DNA of 38,431 nucleotides, from positions 1 to 38,431 of the IMG/VR virus record IMGVR_UViG_3300010399_000025; one strand, 5' to 3'. A program made the translations under genes and the position numbers. Position 1 is the first letter of the stretch. Every line of letters begins with the position of its first letter. Positions 6,639 through 14,811 of this stretch are shown one piece after another. A model generated the notes under the pieces. That model did not search any database, had not been told where the DNA came from, and worked only from the letters and a program-made list of their open reading frames with translations. Source of the DNA: a virus.

Positions 6639-8735
6639 TCATCCTTGAACCTGCTGTGGTTGTTCAGGTTGTCGAGGAGACAGAAGCGAAGATAGGTCCG
6701 ACTTAACATCAGCACTTACCTTGGCATCCTCCACCCTATTTTCAGCATTCTCTTGGCCCTGAAGTCCCTGTGCTAAAGATATAAGCCGCTGGAGGTGATC
6801 AAGATCCATTCCTTCCAGCTCCTTTATAGCCTTAACCTTGCTCAAGAAGGCAGCATCATCATCTTTGTGAGCCTGAGCTCTTCGCTCAACGGCAAGCGCC
6901 TGATTTTCTTGAACACGAGAGATACGCTCCACACCAAGACCACGGTCAGCATCAGCTCTGGCATTGGCAAGATTGATCTTGGCCTGCATGTCCTGAGCCT
7001 GCATCTGCATCTGCATCTGTTGCATCTGTTGTTGTTGCTGTTGTTGAGCCCGCATTGCTTCGATAATCTCAGTCTTATTCTGTATGGTTGATGCTTCTAG
7101 AAGCTGCTCATCGGGAATAGGAACGCCGGCTTCCCGCAAGTGAAATAGCTGAGCGAACTGCATCTGCTTTTGCGTGGTGGTGTTAATACCTTCTTCAACG
7201 GCAGCGTGGTATTTACCGAACGCCTTATTGAAGAACTGATCAGACGGTTTCTTGCCTTCGAGTATCTTTTGTACTTTGCCTGGGGTGAAGTTGGCCTGGA
7301 TAACGTCTATCATCAGCTTGCCAAGAAGCTTTTGTGCGCGATCGAGGTTATCAAAGAGCCCGGTGAGCGTAGTAAGGCCTGCGCCTTGGCGAAGCATAGA
7401 GAGGATGCCTGCTTTATCATCAATTGCTGCACCTAGAAGCTCTTCGTTAACACCTGATATTTTCATAATCTCGCCACCAAGAGAGTCAGAGATCTGCGTC
7501 ATGGATGGAGGGATAGAGGGAGGAATAATCTGCTCAACGTCAGTCATCTGCGCATCATCCTTGAGCGCCATACCTTTTCCTTGGCCAGCAAGGGAATAGG
7601 CATCTTTGACGTTAACAAGCGCATTCTCCTTATACTTCCAACCTGACGTTACCTGAGACTCGAGGATATCGAGTTCAATAATCTTTCTTCTATTGTAGAG
7701 ATACTGTGCATCTCGTAATCCCCGCACTACTCCCTGAATTCTATAAGGGAAGTATGGCATTTGTGGATTGTAATAAGAGAACATAGGAACGAATGGATAC
7801 TGGTCTATACCAAGCGGGTTAGGACCATCGTACATCACGCGTCCTTGGCAGACTATTGCTACCCGAACGGTAGGGACTTCGTTCTCTACGACAGATACTT
7901 GGGGATAGGCTCTAAGGAACTCTTGCAGCCTTTCCTTATCGTCCGACTTCCATTCTTGCGATTCACCTGTTTGGCTGTCCAACAACAGCACCTGTTTGCG
8001 ATAATCTCGATAATAAAATTCATCATAGGTGAGCAGTTGTTTATACGCGTATCCGTACGACTCAGGCATGAATTGGAATTTGCCGTCTCTGCCTGTTCCT
8101 GATTCGTTACTGATGAGCCCCAGCACCACGTCTTCCTGTTCTGGCAGGAGCGATATGACTTCGCGCCGAGTAAGAAACGAGCGCTTCCATATACCATTGC
8201 AATCAGATAGATCAGCCTTGCGAAAGAATGGATCAATAAGAAAACTATTATAGGCACAGTTATCAACCTTTATATTTCCTGAAACGGGGTCTTCACGATA
8301 ATCAACCCAGAGCTGGAGCAGGTTCATACCTGTTACCAGGCTCCCATGAAAGGATTCTGAGATAGTGTCCAGAACTCCTTCCTGGTTATGTATCCAGAGA
8401 AGAATCTTGGAGAACTGATCCGCAGTCTCTTGGTCACCGTTCTCAACAGGATTGACGATAGTCGACTTCCTGTTACGTCGCTGGTAACCACTGATCATAT
8501 TTACGACAGGGCGTATATGGTTGAAATTGAACTGCCTTCTGCTGTTTACAGGAAGGTTACCGTAGAGATCGTTCCAAAGAGTCTGATCACCTACTTCGAA
8601 TCTGGTGTCTTGATCAGCCTCAGCCCAAAACGCTTGATTGATCGTAATGCTCGATGCGTAGAACGCTTCCATCCTAGATAGAAGGCCTTTATGTCTCTCA
8701 TCATAATATTGAGGTCCTAGTTCGGGAAAAATCAT
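6639..8735 (-). CDS. Portal protein, P22 gp1-like
   Basis: The product is 698 residues from the ATG at 8735 (MIFPELGPQYYDERHKG); the extra upstream codons lack a ribosome binding site. It forms the dodecameric ring at the capsid vertex through which DNA is packaged and ejected. The N-terminal FNHIRPVVNMISGYQRRNRK stretch, the QEGVLDTISESFHGSLVTGMNLL segment and the central SGVNEELLG region are typical of the P22-type portal group. The C-terminal third is an alpha-helical barrel with a Gln/Met run (about 575-600, QQQQQQQMQQMQMQMQ), followed by a coiled coil and a Gln/Pro tail. Size is close to P22 gp1 (725). Downstream of terminase in the same direction, as expected for a packaging module. Confidence 0.92.
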   Translation of the reverse strand: MIFPELGPQYYDERHKGLLSRMEAFYASSITINQAFWAEADQDTRFEVGDQTLWNDLYGNLPVNSRRQFNFNHIRPVVNMISGYQRRNRKSTIVNPVENGDQETADQFSKILLWIHNQEGVLDTISESFHGSLVTGMNLLQLWVDYREDPVSGNIKVDNCAYNSFLIDPFFRKADLSDCNGIWKRSFLTRREVISLLPEQEDVVLGLISNESGTGRDGKFQFMPESYGYAYKQLLTYDEFYYRDYRKQVLLLDSQTGESQEWKSDDKERLQEFLRAYPQVSVVENEVPTVRVAIVCQGRVMYDGPNPLGIDQYPFVPMFSYYNPQMPYFPYRIQGVVRGLRDAQYLYNRRKIIELDILESQVTSGWKYKENALVNVKDAYSLAGQGKGMALKDDAQMTDVEQIIPPSIPPSMTQISDSLGGEIMKISGVNEELLGAAIDDKAGILSMLRQGAGLTTLTGLFDNLDRAQKLLGKLMIDVIQANFTPGKVQKILEGKKPSDQFFNKAFGKYHAAVEEGINTTTQKQMQFAQLFHLREAGVPIPDEQLLEASTIQNKTEIIEAMRAQQQQQQQMQQMQMQMQAQDMQAKINLANARADADRGLGVERISRVQENQALAVERRAQAHKDDDAAFLSKVKAIKELEGMDLDHLQRLISLAQGLQGQENAENRVEDAKVSADVKSDLSSLLSPRQPEQPQQVQG

Positions 8736-8850
8736 GGTACGTACCCTTACCCTTTTTAAAAGTAATCTGGGCACAGAGTAGAAAGAGTATTGGTAAGAAG
8801 ACAAGCGATGGAAAAGAGAAAACGCCTTAGAATAAGTAATTACAGAAAAC

Positions 8851-8875
8851 CCCTGCGCAGGTTAGTACGCAAGGG
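8851..8875 (-). terminator. Possible terminator upstream of the portal gene
   Basis: Read on the - strand, CCCTTGCG pairs with CGCAGGG (7 bp with one bulge, loop of about 10), followed by GTTTTC. It lies in the 178-bp gap between the 8914-9255 gene and the portal start and would reduce read-through from the terminase genes into the portal gene. Confidence 0.45.
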
Positions 8876-8913
8876 CCTTCTGATATCTTGTTTACCCCTA
8901 ACCAGGAGTAGGC

Positions 8914-9255
8914 CTAGCTAACCACGGGCTCATCTTTTTTGCAACCTCTACACTTGCACTCGCCTTCAAGAATATTGAGCTTCTGAACCGCATCCCAACG
9001 ATCCTTGAACCAAGTGAAGAACGTATCTTGATGGTCAGGGAACTCTTTTTCTGCTGCCTCTAAGGCTGGTTTGAGTAGGAGGAGGAAGTTAAGAAGGCGG
9101 TGGTCAGGTCCCCAAGGACCTTTGATCTTGGCAATCTTTTGCTCTTCGGTAAGGCTTTCATCGGCCTTGATGTCATTAGCCTCAACGTAGCAGTTGTATA
9201 AGTTCTGCATTGCCCACGCAACCATATGCTGAAAGGCCTGTTTCTGATCTAGCAT
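8914..9255 (-). CDS. Small helical protein with C-terminal CxCxxC cluster
   Basis: The product is 113 residues, mostly helical and soluble, ending with a possible metal-binding cluster (GECKCRGCKKDEPVVS). FFTWFKDRWD near residue 80 resembles FFNWFMDEIK in the next upstream gene product, which also ends with a CxC, so the two may be distant paralogues. AAGGAGA lies 6 bases before the ATG, directly after a TTTTAAAA box. It lies between terminase and portal; a packaging or head-completion accessory is possible. Confidence 0.7.
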   Translation of the reverse strand: MLDQKQAFQHMVAWAMQNLYNCYVEANDIKADESLTEEQKIAKIKGPWGPDHRLLNFLLLLKPALEAAEKEFPDHQDTFFTWFKDRWDAVQKLNILEGECKCRGCKKDEPVVS

Positions 9256-9285
9256 TACTATCTCCTTTTTAAAAGATTATGTATG

Positions 9286-9540
9286 TCAACTCTGTGGACA
9301 CGTACATTCAGAATCATCTTGGCGTACAATACGCATACTCTTATCGTGTTTAATTTCGTCCATAAACCAATTGAAGAATACGAGTAAGGCTTCGTCATTC
9401 TTATTGGCCTTTATTGCTTCTCTGGTCAATTTCACCATCTCTTTATGAGACTTATATACAATGCTCTCCATGAACGCGTCTAAAATGCGTCTTCGGGCTG
9501 GGCGATCCACAATCTCTTCGTAAAAGAAGTGTCGATCCAT
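9286..9540 (-). CDS. Small helical protein ending in CxC
   Basis: The product is 84 residues beginning MDRHFFYEEIVDRPARR, with basic helices in the middle, FFNWFMDEIKHDKS near residue 55-68, and a terminal SECTCPQS. GAGGT lies 6 bases before the ATG, and the start is 2 bp after the upstream gene's stop. It appears related in its last 35 residues to the 8914-9255 product. Function unknown. Confidence 0.7.
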   Translation of the reverse strand: MDRHFFYEEIVDRPARRRILDAFMESIVYKSHKEMVKLTREAIKANKNDEALLVFFNWFMDEIKHDKSMRIVRQDDSECTCPQS

Positions 9541-9542
9541 TG

Positions 9543-9872
9543 TTACCTCAAAGAGCTAGAGCGTCGTTGTTCGTTATTTTTTATAGCTAGTGCGCTTGCG
9601 TTAGGACGCCGGAGAGGAGACCGAGATCTACTACGTGCCTTTCCATCACTATCTTCCATAGGGAGAGGTAGTTTCTTTTGAGAGAGGGTTATTTTAATAT
9701 CTGTAGCATCCACCAAAGAACTTTGTAACGTAATACAAACACCATTACTCAACGTAATCTCATGCTTTTGGCGCTTACTAGACATACTACTGTAACAGTT
9801 AGAAATCGTAACTTTCTCAGCAGCGTTACATACAGAAACAAACAAGCAAGCAAAAATAATATATTTTTTCAT
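9543..9872 (-). CDS. Small secreted protein with VTISN motif and RS-repeat tail
   Basis: The product is 109 residues from the ATG at 9872 (MKKYIIFACLFVSVCNAAEK), giving a clean signal peptide with cleavage near residue 18. The start is one base after the terminase stop and GAGGT lies about 8 bases upstream. The mature N-terminus AEKVTISN resembles GEKHVTISN in the 16875-17111 product. The C-terminal half contains RSRSRSPLRRP and RRSSSLR, an arginine-serine repeat composition more familiar from eukaryotic proteins. No enzyme motif is seen. It may be exported to the periplasm or beyond; role unknown. Confidence 0.72.
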   Translation of the reverse strand: MKKYIIFACLFVSVCNAAEKVTISNCYSSMSSKRQKHEITLSNGVCITLQSSLVDATDIKITLSQKKLPLPMEDSDGKARSRSRSPLRRPNASALAIKNNEQRRSSSLR

Positions 9873-9873
9873 T

Positions 9874-11232
9874 CTAATACCTCGGTAAGTCATCTCTAAA
9901 CACAGCAGGAAGCCTGGACTGCGTTCCATACCGTGCTTCATAAAACTCTCTATCTAACTCTTCTGCACTCTTTCCATCCTTGGTCTTGGATAACGATATA
10001 GCCAGATACCGCATCGCATCAGCAGCATGGCTATTCTGGTCATGAAGAGGATGGGACTTGTAGACCTTGCGCTTAGCATCAAACTCCTGCCTATATCCTT
10101 CTAGGGCCTTGATAAGCGCCCTACAGTGTTCTTCATCTATCCAGACTTTAGCTAACGTACTACGAACAGCTTCTATACCATCCATAACAGAAAGATCAGG
10201 CGCCACTACAAAGGTAATACCAAGCTGTCTGGCCTTCTCTATCCTCGTCATGCCCGAGCCAAACTCTTTGACTTTGATATCGTGAGGCGCAATATGTTTG
10301 CCATACTGATACGGCTTAGACTGTAAAACACCTATATAGTGCTCCAACCCTTCTTTATTCTTGTCATAATAATCTATTATGCGTACGAGTTGCCCTATAG
10401 TCTGAAAGAAGATAATACTGGTTGAATCCCTCACCCCTAAGTCCCATGCAGTATGGACCTTGAACCCAGGCTCCCACGGCACGATACCGATCTGGCCTTT
10501 CACTCGCATATGATCCAGATACTTAGCGTAATAACTCCCCTCCACCCCCATTTCAAAACTCGTGTAGTACTCTTGCTGAATCAAGTCCTCAGACATGATT
10601 CCTTCATTGCGCTCACGCTCTATCTCAATAAGGGGGATATGCTGAGTATCATCCAAAGAGAGCTTGTAACAGAACCAATCGTCAGGATTTTGTTTTGCAA
10701 TATTGTACAGTTCCCACAGATGGTTCTTGCCCCGTGGAGTACTTAAGAATAAAGCCCAGCCGTCATTGGCTGCTAATATAGGACGAAGGAATTGATATGC
10801 TCTTGGATCCTGTAACGCGTACTCGGAGAAAACAATGCCTTGAGGGTTAGTACCAACAAGACTGTCAAAATTATCACTGCCAACGATCTGAAAAAGGGAA
10901 CCATTCTTGAACCTCACCTTCATCTCTTGCTGATTGAGGGACTCAATAACTTCTTTGGGGATATACTCAAGTATACGCTGTCCCGTGTTCGTTATCGAGT
11001 CAAAAAGAATCTTACGTCCCTGGCTATACGTAGGAAAGATGTAATAGATAACACAGGGCTTCTTCAACAGATATCTGATGCAGTAGTTGAAGGCAGTGAC
11101 GTCCTTGCCCGCACGTCTGGGCATAATAGCAAGTACGCGCTTGTACCCTTTGTTCTCAAGGGCATCAAGTATAGGGATCTGATACTCTCTCGGCTTAAAC
11201 CGATTGAGATGTATCTGCGTCGACACACTCAT
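9874..11232 (-). CDS. terL: Terminase large subunit
   Basis: The 452-residue packaging motor-nuclease. ATPase motifs: Walker A-like MPRRAGKD (37-44), Walker B-like GIVFSEY (132-138) with catalytic Glu at 137, and the coupling motif LFLSTPRG (161-168). Nuclease motifs: WDLGVRDST (263-271, D264), and HAADAMRYLA near residue 402-411 (D405), matching the RNase H-like metal-binding acids. Length is typical for the family. GGAGAG lies upstream of the ATG. It follows putative small-terminase and zinc-protein genes and precedes the portal by about 1.1 kb. The motifs alone do not settle a headful versus cohesive-end mechanism, though the P22-like portal and circular map fit headful packaging. Confidence 0.96.
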   Translation of the reverse strand: MSVSTQIHLNRFKPREYQIPILDALENKGYKRVLAIMPRRAGKDVTAFNYCIRYLLKKPCVIYYIFPTYSQGRKILFDSITNTGQRILEYIPKEVIESLNQQEMKVRFKNGSLFQIVGSDNFDSLVGTNPQGIVFSEYALQDPRAYQFLRPILAANDGWALFLSTPRGKNHLWELYNIAKQNPDDWFCYKLSLDDTQHIPLIEIERERNEGIMSEDLIQQEYYTSFEMGVEGSYYAKYLDHMRVKGQIGIVPWEPGFKVHTAWDLGVRDSTSIIFFQTIGQLVRIIDYYDKNKEGLEHYIGVLQSKPYQYGKHIAPHDIKVKEFGSGMTRIEKARQLGITFVVAPDLSVMDGIEAVRSTLAKVWIDEEHCRALIKALEGYRQEFDAKRKVYKSHPLHDQNSHAADAMRYLAISLSKTKDGKSAEELDREFYEARYGTQSRLPAVFRDDLPRY

Positions 11233-11268
11233 TACTGCTCTCCTTTTTTAAAAGAGCTTACGTATATC

Positions 11269-11778
11269 TTATTTAATCGAGTACCATTTTCTGGCTATCT
11301 CTTTCAGCTTTTGTATGGCCTCAGCCCTTAAAGCAAAAGAATGCTCTATCTGAGAGATCCAGAGAGCCTCCTCCTGCTCAATAACTTCTTTTCGCTTGTC
11401 CTCTTGCTTGACCACCTTTTCTTCTTCCTTCACGGGAAAGAACAAGAAATCGTCATCCTCCACCTCCTTGTTAGGCTCTTCTTTAGGAAGTGAAGCAAGA
11501 GAGAGCTGTCCTGGAGGAGCAACAGTTTCCACCTTTTCAGGTACTTCCTTACCATCTACCAGTTCTTTACCAGCTCTATAAATGGCAGATTTCTTTTCAT
11601 TGGCACACAGAATACACATAACACTATTCTTAAAGGTGGAAGGCTGTATCCACCTATTGGTCCTTTCACAATCACAATAACAGAACCACATAGTCGTGCC
11701 GTTTCTAAACTCTTCTTTTATAAAGTTCCAGGCTCCCATCTCCGCCTTTATAGGAACTTTATCTAATCTCTTGGCCAT
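11269..11778 (-). CDS. Zinc-binding protein with acidic linker, unknown function
   Basis: The product is 169 residues from the ATG at 11778; a GTG two codons earlier is also possible. The N-terminal domain has CYCDCER and, about 23 residues later, CILC, a likely zinc ribbon, with WNFIKEEFRNGTTMWFC before it. A long Pro/Glu/Lys-rich linker and a C-terminal helix (LWISQIEHSFALRAEAIQK) follow. The start overlaps the stop of the upstream gene (TGAGCATG), implying translational coupling. It lies 36 bp before terL. A packaging or DNA-binding accessory is possible. Confidence 0.7.
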   Translation of the reverse strand: MAKRLDKVPIKAEMGAWNFIKEEFRNGTTMWFCYCDCERTNRWIQPSTFKNSVMCILCANEKKSAIYRAGKELVDGKEVPEKVETVAPPGQLSLASLPKEEPNKEVEDDDFLFFPVKEEEKVVKQEDKRKEVIEQEEALWISQIEHSFALRAEAIQKLKEIARKWYSIK

Positions 11779-11780
11779 GC

Positions 11781-12095
11781 TCACTGCCCTTCCACTGCCT
11801 TTAAGAATCTTTCATATCTTCTGTTCTCGTCGTTCTTCATGAAACGCTCTAATGCTTCTCTTTGTCCCGGAGCGAGCTGATCTTTAATGGCAAGTAACGC
11901 TTCATAGTTATGGCTAATAAAACGCTCAATATCCCTGTCTATCTCTAAAAGGCGTCCTTGCTCGAGCCTTTTGACAGCCTTAGCAAGGAATTGGTCCTCG
12001 CACTTGGCCCCACTCGCGTAAGCCTTTAGATTCTTGCTCTTTCCGTTATAGGTGGAGCGTCTTTCTCGGTTCCACGTGCTTATTGACCTGCTCAT
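11781..12095 (-). CDS. Small basic helical protein, unknown function
   Basis: The product is 104 residues with a basic N-terminus (MSRSISTWNRERRSTYNGKS) and two or three amphipathic helices (AIKDQLAPGQREALERFMK). The ATG overlaps the upstream stop as ATGA, with AAGGAA just before it. It lies in a tightly coupled set of four genes that ends in terL. No motif is recognised; a terminase or DNA-processing accessory is conceivable. Confidence 0.68.
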   Translation of the reverse strand: MSRSISTWNRERRSTYNGKSKNLKAYASGAKCEDQFLAKAVKRLEQGRLLEIDRDIERFISHNYEALLAIKDQLAPGQREALERFMKNDENRRYERFLKAVEGQ

Positions 12096-12370
12096 CTTTC
12101 CTTGCCCGATGCCTTACAATGGTAACAGCTTGCTCCCTTAGACAGTATGCTCTCAGCTCTGACAAGCGCCTTCATCTGGCACTCATCACATATAGCAAAC
12201 ACGTAGAATATACCGTCAGGCTTAGGCTCAAACTTTCTTACTTTCCAGATGCCATGCTTAGTCATAAGCAACGACTTACACTCTGACTTATCAAACTGCT
12301 CCTGCATGATAAGTCTCCAGTCCTTGCGTAAACGCCCTGAGTTATGGTCACAAAGATCAACCTTTATCAT
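12092..12370 (-). CDS. Small zinc-ribbon protein, unknown function
   Basis: The product is 92 residues. Two Cys pairs, CDEC (about 63-66) and CYHC (about 82-85), form a likely zinc ribbon at the C-terminal end, after a beta-rich segment (GIWKVRKFEPKPDGIFYVF). The cysteine spacing resembles that in the 11269-11778 product (CYCDCE/CILC), so the two may be related. The ATG overlaps the previous stop (ATGA), with AAGGAGAG upstream. Probably DNA- or protein-binding. Confidence 0.7.
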   Translation of the reverse strand: MIKVDLCDHNSGRLRKDWRLIMQEQFDKSECKSLLMTKHGIWKVRKFEPKPDGIFYVFAICDECQMKALVRAESILSKGASCYHCKASGKER

Positions 12371-12885
12371 TTCTCTCCTTTTTCTTCTTTTCGCTTGGGC
12401 ACCATGGGTGATTCGGGAATAGCGTCCACCACCACGGTGAATGTTGTTTTTGCTCCATCACTACTTCCTTCTTTTAGGGCAGCTCGCCTTACGCTCTCTT
12501 CTTTCCATTCTGGATCATAAAAGGACATGGAATAGTGCACCATGCCGACATTCAATTTGTTTTTCAGTGCGCCAGTCTCCCGACGATCACCAATGATTCC
12601 CTTTGCATGAACACTTGCTCGTTCTAGCTCAGGATATTTACGACACCAATCCAACCATACGTCTCTTCCAATACCTTTGTTATAGAAGAACTGGGAGAGC
12701 TTATAAGCTTCAGGGTCTTTGTGAGCCCATTCGACAATCTCTATAGCTAATCTCTCTATACCCTTATCGCTCATAGGCGCCTCCAGTCCCGTAAAAATAT
12801 CCTTATAGAAAAAGAACGTAGGCTTTTTTGTATCTGTAGCTACAACGGTGCTACTCTTGGGTCCTTTTTTTACTTTTGCTTTCAT
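12367..12885 (-). CDS. Putative terminase small subunit
   Basis: The product is 172 residues from the ATG at 12885 (MKAKVKKGPKSS; GGAG 7 bases upstream). The central region, about residues 50-130, holds IEIVEWAHKDPEAYKLSQFF, KGIGRDVWLDWCRKYPELERA, HAKGIIGDRRETGALKN and MSFYDPEWKE. This order of helices (LS.F....I.R.....W...YP.L..A...AK..IG.RRE.GA....) is seen in several small terminase/DNA-recognition proteins, and the gene is four genes upstream of terL on the same strand. The C-terminal tail is basic. The assignment is by pattern and context. Confidence 0.6.
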   Translation of the reverse strand: MKAKVKKGPKSSTVVATDTKKPTFFFYKDIFTGLEAPMSDKGIERLAIEIVEWAHKDPEAYKLSQFFYNKGIGRDVWLDWCRKYPELERASVHAKGIIGDRRETGALKNKLNVGMVHYSMSFYDPEWKEESVRRAALKEGSSDGAKTTFTVVVDAIPESPMVPKRKEEKGEK

Positions 12886-13285
12886 GTTGCATCTCCGTAA
12901 CGGTAAATACCGTGCAAGACTCAGGACCATACAGCTTTTGTCCTGAAGACTTTGATATCAAAGCAGTGTCAGCCCATATAATACCAACTGCACTTTGCTC
13001 AAGAAAATGGAGTAAAAAGAAAATTGACGGTCTTTTTAGATACCAGTCTCCATCTTCTGCTTTAATGTGTGATCGTCTTGAGCTGGGTGTATGAAAATAG
13101 AATGTAGCGTCTAAGTGTATAGGCCCATACAATAATGGTCTTTCTTCGTGCTGTGACTCTAAGGTGATAGTAGTAATAAGACGTGTCTCTTTGTGTGTGT
13201 TCCATCCTGGTATGTCATCAGATCTCTTAGATACCAGTGCTTCAGGTTCACCCTTAAGGACATACGTATAGCTTCTTTGTTCCAT
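12851..13285 (-). CDS. RusA-like Holliday-junction resolvase fold, apparently degenerate
   Basis: The product is 144 residues. The core follows the RusA order: PIHLDATFYFHTP strand, a helix in the position of the KPDxDNLIKxxLDA segment (here KRPSIFFLLHFLEQSA), VGIIWADTALISKSSGQKLYG in place of GxxxxDDxQIxxxxxxKxYG, and a final beta strand CTVFTVTEM. The Asp pair expected in the KPDxDN motif is absent; the later Asp (WAD) remains. It may therefore be an inactive structure-binding homologue or a mis-assigned look-alike. AAAAAAGGAG precedes the ATG. Its 3' end overlaps the putative small terminase gene by 35 bp. Confidence 0.5.
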   Translation of the reverse strand: MEQRSYTYVLKGEPEALVSKRSDDIPGWNTHKETRLITTITLESQHEERPLLYGPIHLDATFYFHTPSSRRSHIKAEDGDWYLKRPSIFFLLHFLEQSAVGIIWADTALISKSSGQKLYGPESCTVFTVTEMQHESKSKKRTQE

Positions 13286-13302
13286 ACTGCTCCTTTTTTA
13301 GC

Positions 13303-14811
13303 TCATACCTCGTTAAATGCCTGGTCCTCATCCACCAGTTCAACGGGCTCCTCTTTTGACGCAGAGTCTATACGAACTTCAGATTCTGTCATTAGTCGTT
13401 TCATAAGCCTGCATCCTTCCATCAGTTCTCCTGAAAGTGCTCGAGGACTAGAAGGACCAAGCGCTATTTCATCCACTAACCATTGCCATGCAGTCTGTGT
13501 GACGGTTCGTGCTGCTATGTAGTCAGTTACCCAGTCGATGAGCTGAAGTTCCTCAAAGGTCCATTCAGGTTCCTTAGCCTGCTGAGCTAAATCCTCCTCC
13601 ACCTCCCTTTTGAAACTATCGTAGAGGATCTGCTGGAAGGGGTTTAATTTGCCCAAGGATTCAAATTGACGTATGGCCTCGGTTCTGTGGCTTATGAAGT
13701 TCAGATGTTCCTGTGTGGTAAATCGTCGTGCTTGTGGAACAGGTGTAACCGTAGCTGTCTCTTGTACTTCCTGGATGATCTCAGGGCTTACACCAAGATT
13801 GGTCATGATAGCACCGATAGCTTCTTTACCCTCAACAAGAGGATCATCAGGGTTCTCTTTTCTCTTCTTGGCTTCCCACGCTCTTTGTACACCCTGCATC
13901 TTTTCCCGGTACTGTTTTAAAATCTCGGGGGAGGAGGTGTGGGGTTTACTTGGGGTAGAAGATCCACCAACGGAAGTAATAGAACCATTACTAAACGGGC
14001 CTTTTTTATTCACTAGCCCAGCATCTGCTGCTCTCAAAAACGGTGTCTGCCAGTTGACCGGGTGATTATTCTGCTTGGACCAGTTCACACACTCTTCAAC
14101 CAGCGACTGGAAGATATCTTTGCTGCTCTTCATGTGCTTCAACTGTGCAGTGCCATGCTCCACCGCTGACTGGGTAAACGACATGAGCTTCAACTGCCCA
14201 GCAAGCGTCAGATCCAATTTCTTGGTGAGCTCCTGAACGTAGACAGGTATCTCTGGCAACTCCATACTGCTCTCTTTTCTCTTTGAAACGCTTTTACTAT
14301 GCTCTTCTTTTCTTTTTGTAACATTGCCTCGCGTAGGCGCTTGCGCACCCGTAACTCCCTCCTTCCCTTCCCTCCCTTTTTTAAATTCTTTCTCAACTAA
14401 ATAACTATTAGGTAGGACATTTTTCTGTGCTTCAGTTTCGTCCTTGACAAATGGTGTAATATGAATGTTGTAGAAAGTGAGGTTTTTATACCGCGTGAAA
14501 ATATCGGGAAGAAGTTTTCTGCCAAGATCGGTAAGATAATAACGGCATGGTTCGTACTTATGTCGTGGGCGTGTAGAGTATTCGATGAGCCCATCTTTTT
14601 TGAGCTGTACCTTATAACGACGTATTTGGCGGGTATCACGGTCTAGTTCTTTTCCAAAGAAAGCTTCGGCAATCTTAAAGCCCTCAAGCTTATCAACAAG
14701 AATCATAAACTTAGCTATAGGTAGACTTACCTTAGAAAGCAGTGTAGACGCACTTTTTTCAGAATTTTCTTGCAATATGGGAATGTTTGGGTAAGATTGA
14801 AGTATTAACAA
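13303..14811 (-). CDS. Winged-helix DNA-binding protein, putative replication initiator
   Basis: The product is 502 residues, using a TTG start at 14811 preceded by a strong GGAGGAA at 7-base spacing; the next ATG is 35 codons in and would cut the N-terminal domain. Residues ~25-110 look like a winged helix (KIAEAFFGKELDRDTRQIRR, LKKDGLIEY, ITDLGRKLL-type end). A basic linker follows (SKSVSKRKESS), then helical segments with FQSLVEECVNWSKQNNHPVNWQTPFL and a long acidic C-terminus. Domain order (winged helix plus helical region with a short Trp-rich motif) recalls phage replication initiators of the O/DnaD-like kind. It lies downstream of the regulators on the same strand. No helicase or polymerase gene is present. 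Confidence 0.6.
   Translation of the reverse strand: MLILQSYPNIPILQENSEKSASTLLSKVSLPIAKFMILVDKLEGFKIAEAFFGKELDRDTRQIRRYKVQLKKDGLIEYSTRPRHKYEPCRYYLTDLGRKLLPDIFTRYKNLTFYNIHITPFVKDETEAQKNVLPNSYLVEKEFKKGREGKEGVTGAQAPTRGNVTKRKEEHSKSVSKRKESSMELPEIPVYVQELTKKLDLTLAGQLKLMSFTQSAVEHGTAQLKHMKSSKDIFQSLVEECVNWSKQNNHPVNWQTPFLRAADAGLVNKKGPFSNGSITSVGGSSTPSKPHTSSPEILKQYREKMQGVQRAWEAKKRKENPDDPLVEGKEAIGAIMTNLGVSPEIIQEVQETATVTPVPQARRFTTQEHLNFISHRTEAIRQFESLGKLNPFQQILYDSFKREVEEDLAQQAKEPEWTFEELQLIDWVTDYIAARTVTQTAWQWLVDEIALGPSSPRALSGELMEGCRLMKRLMTESEVRIDSASKEEPVELVDEDQAFNEV

Noticed and set aside
14397-14639. 80-codon ORF inside the winged-helix gene
   Set aside because: It overlaps a better-supported frame and has no ribosome binding site or motif.
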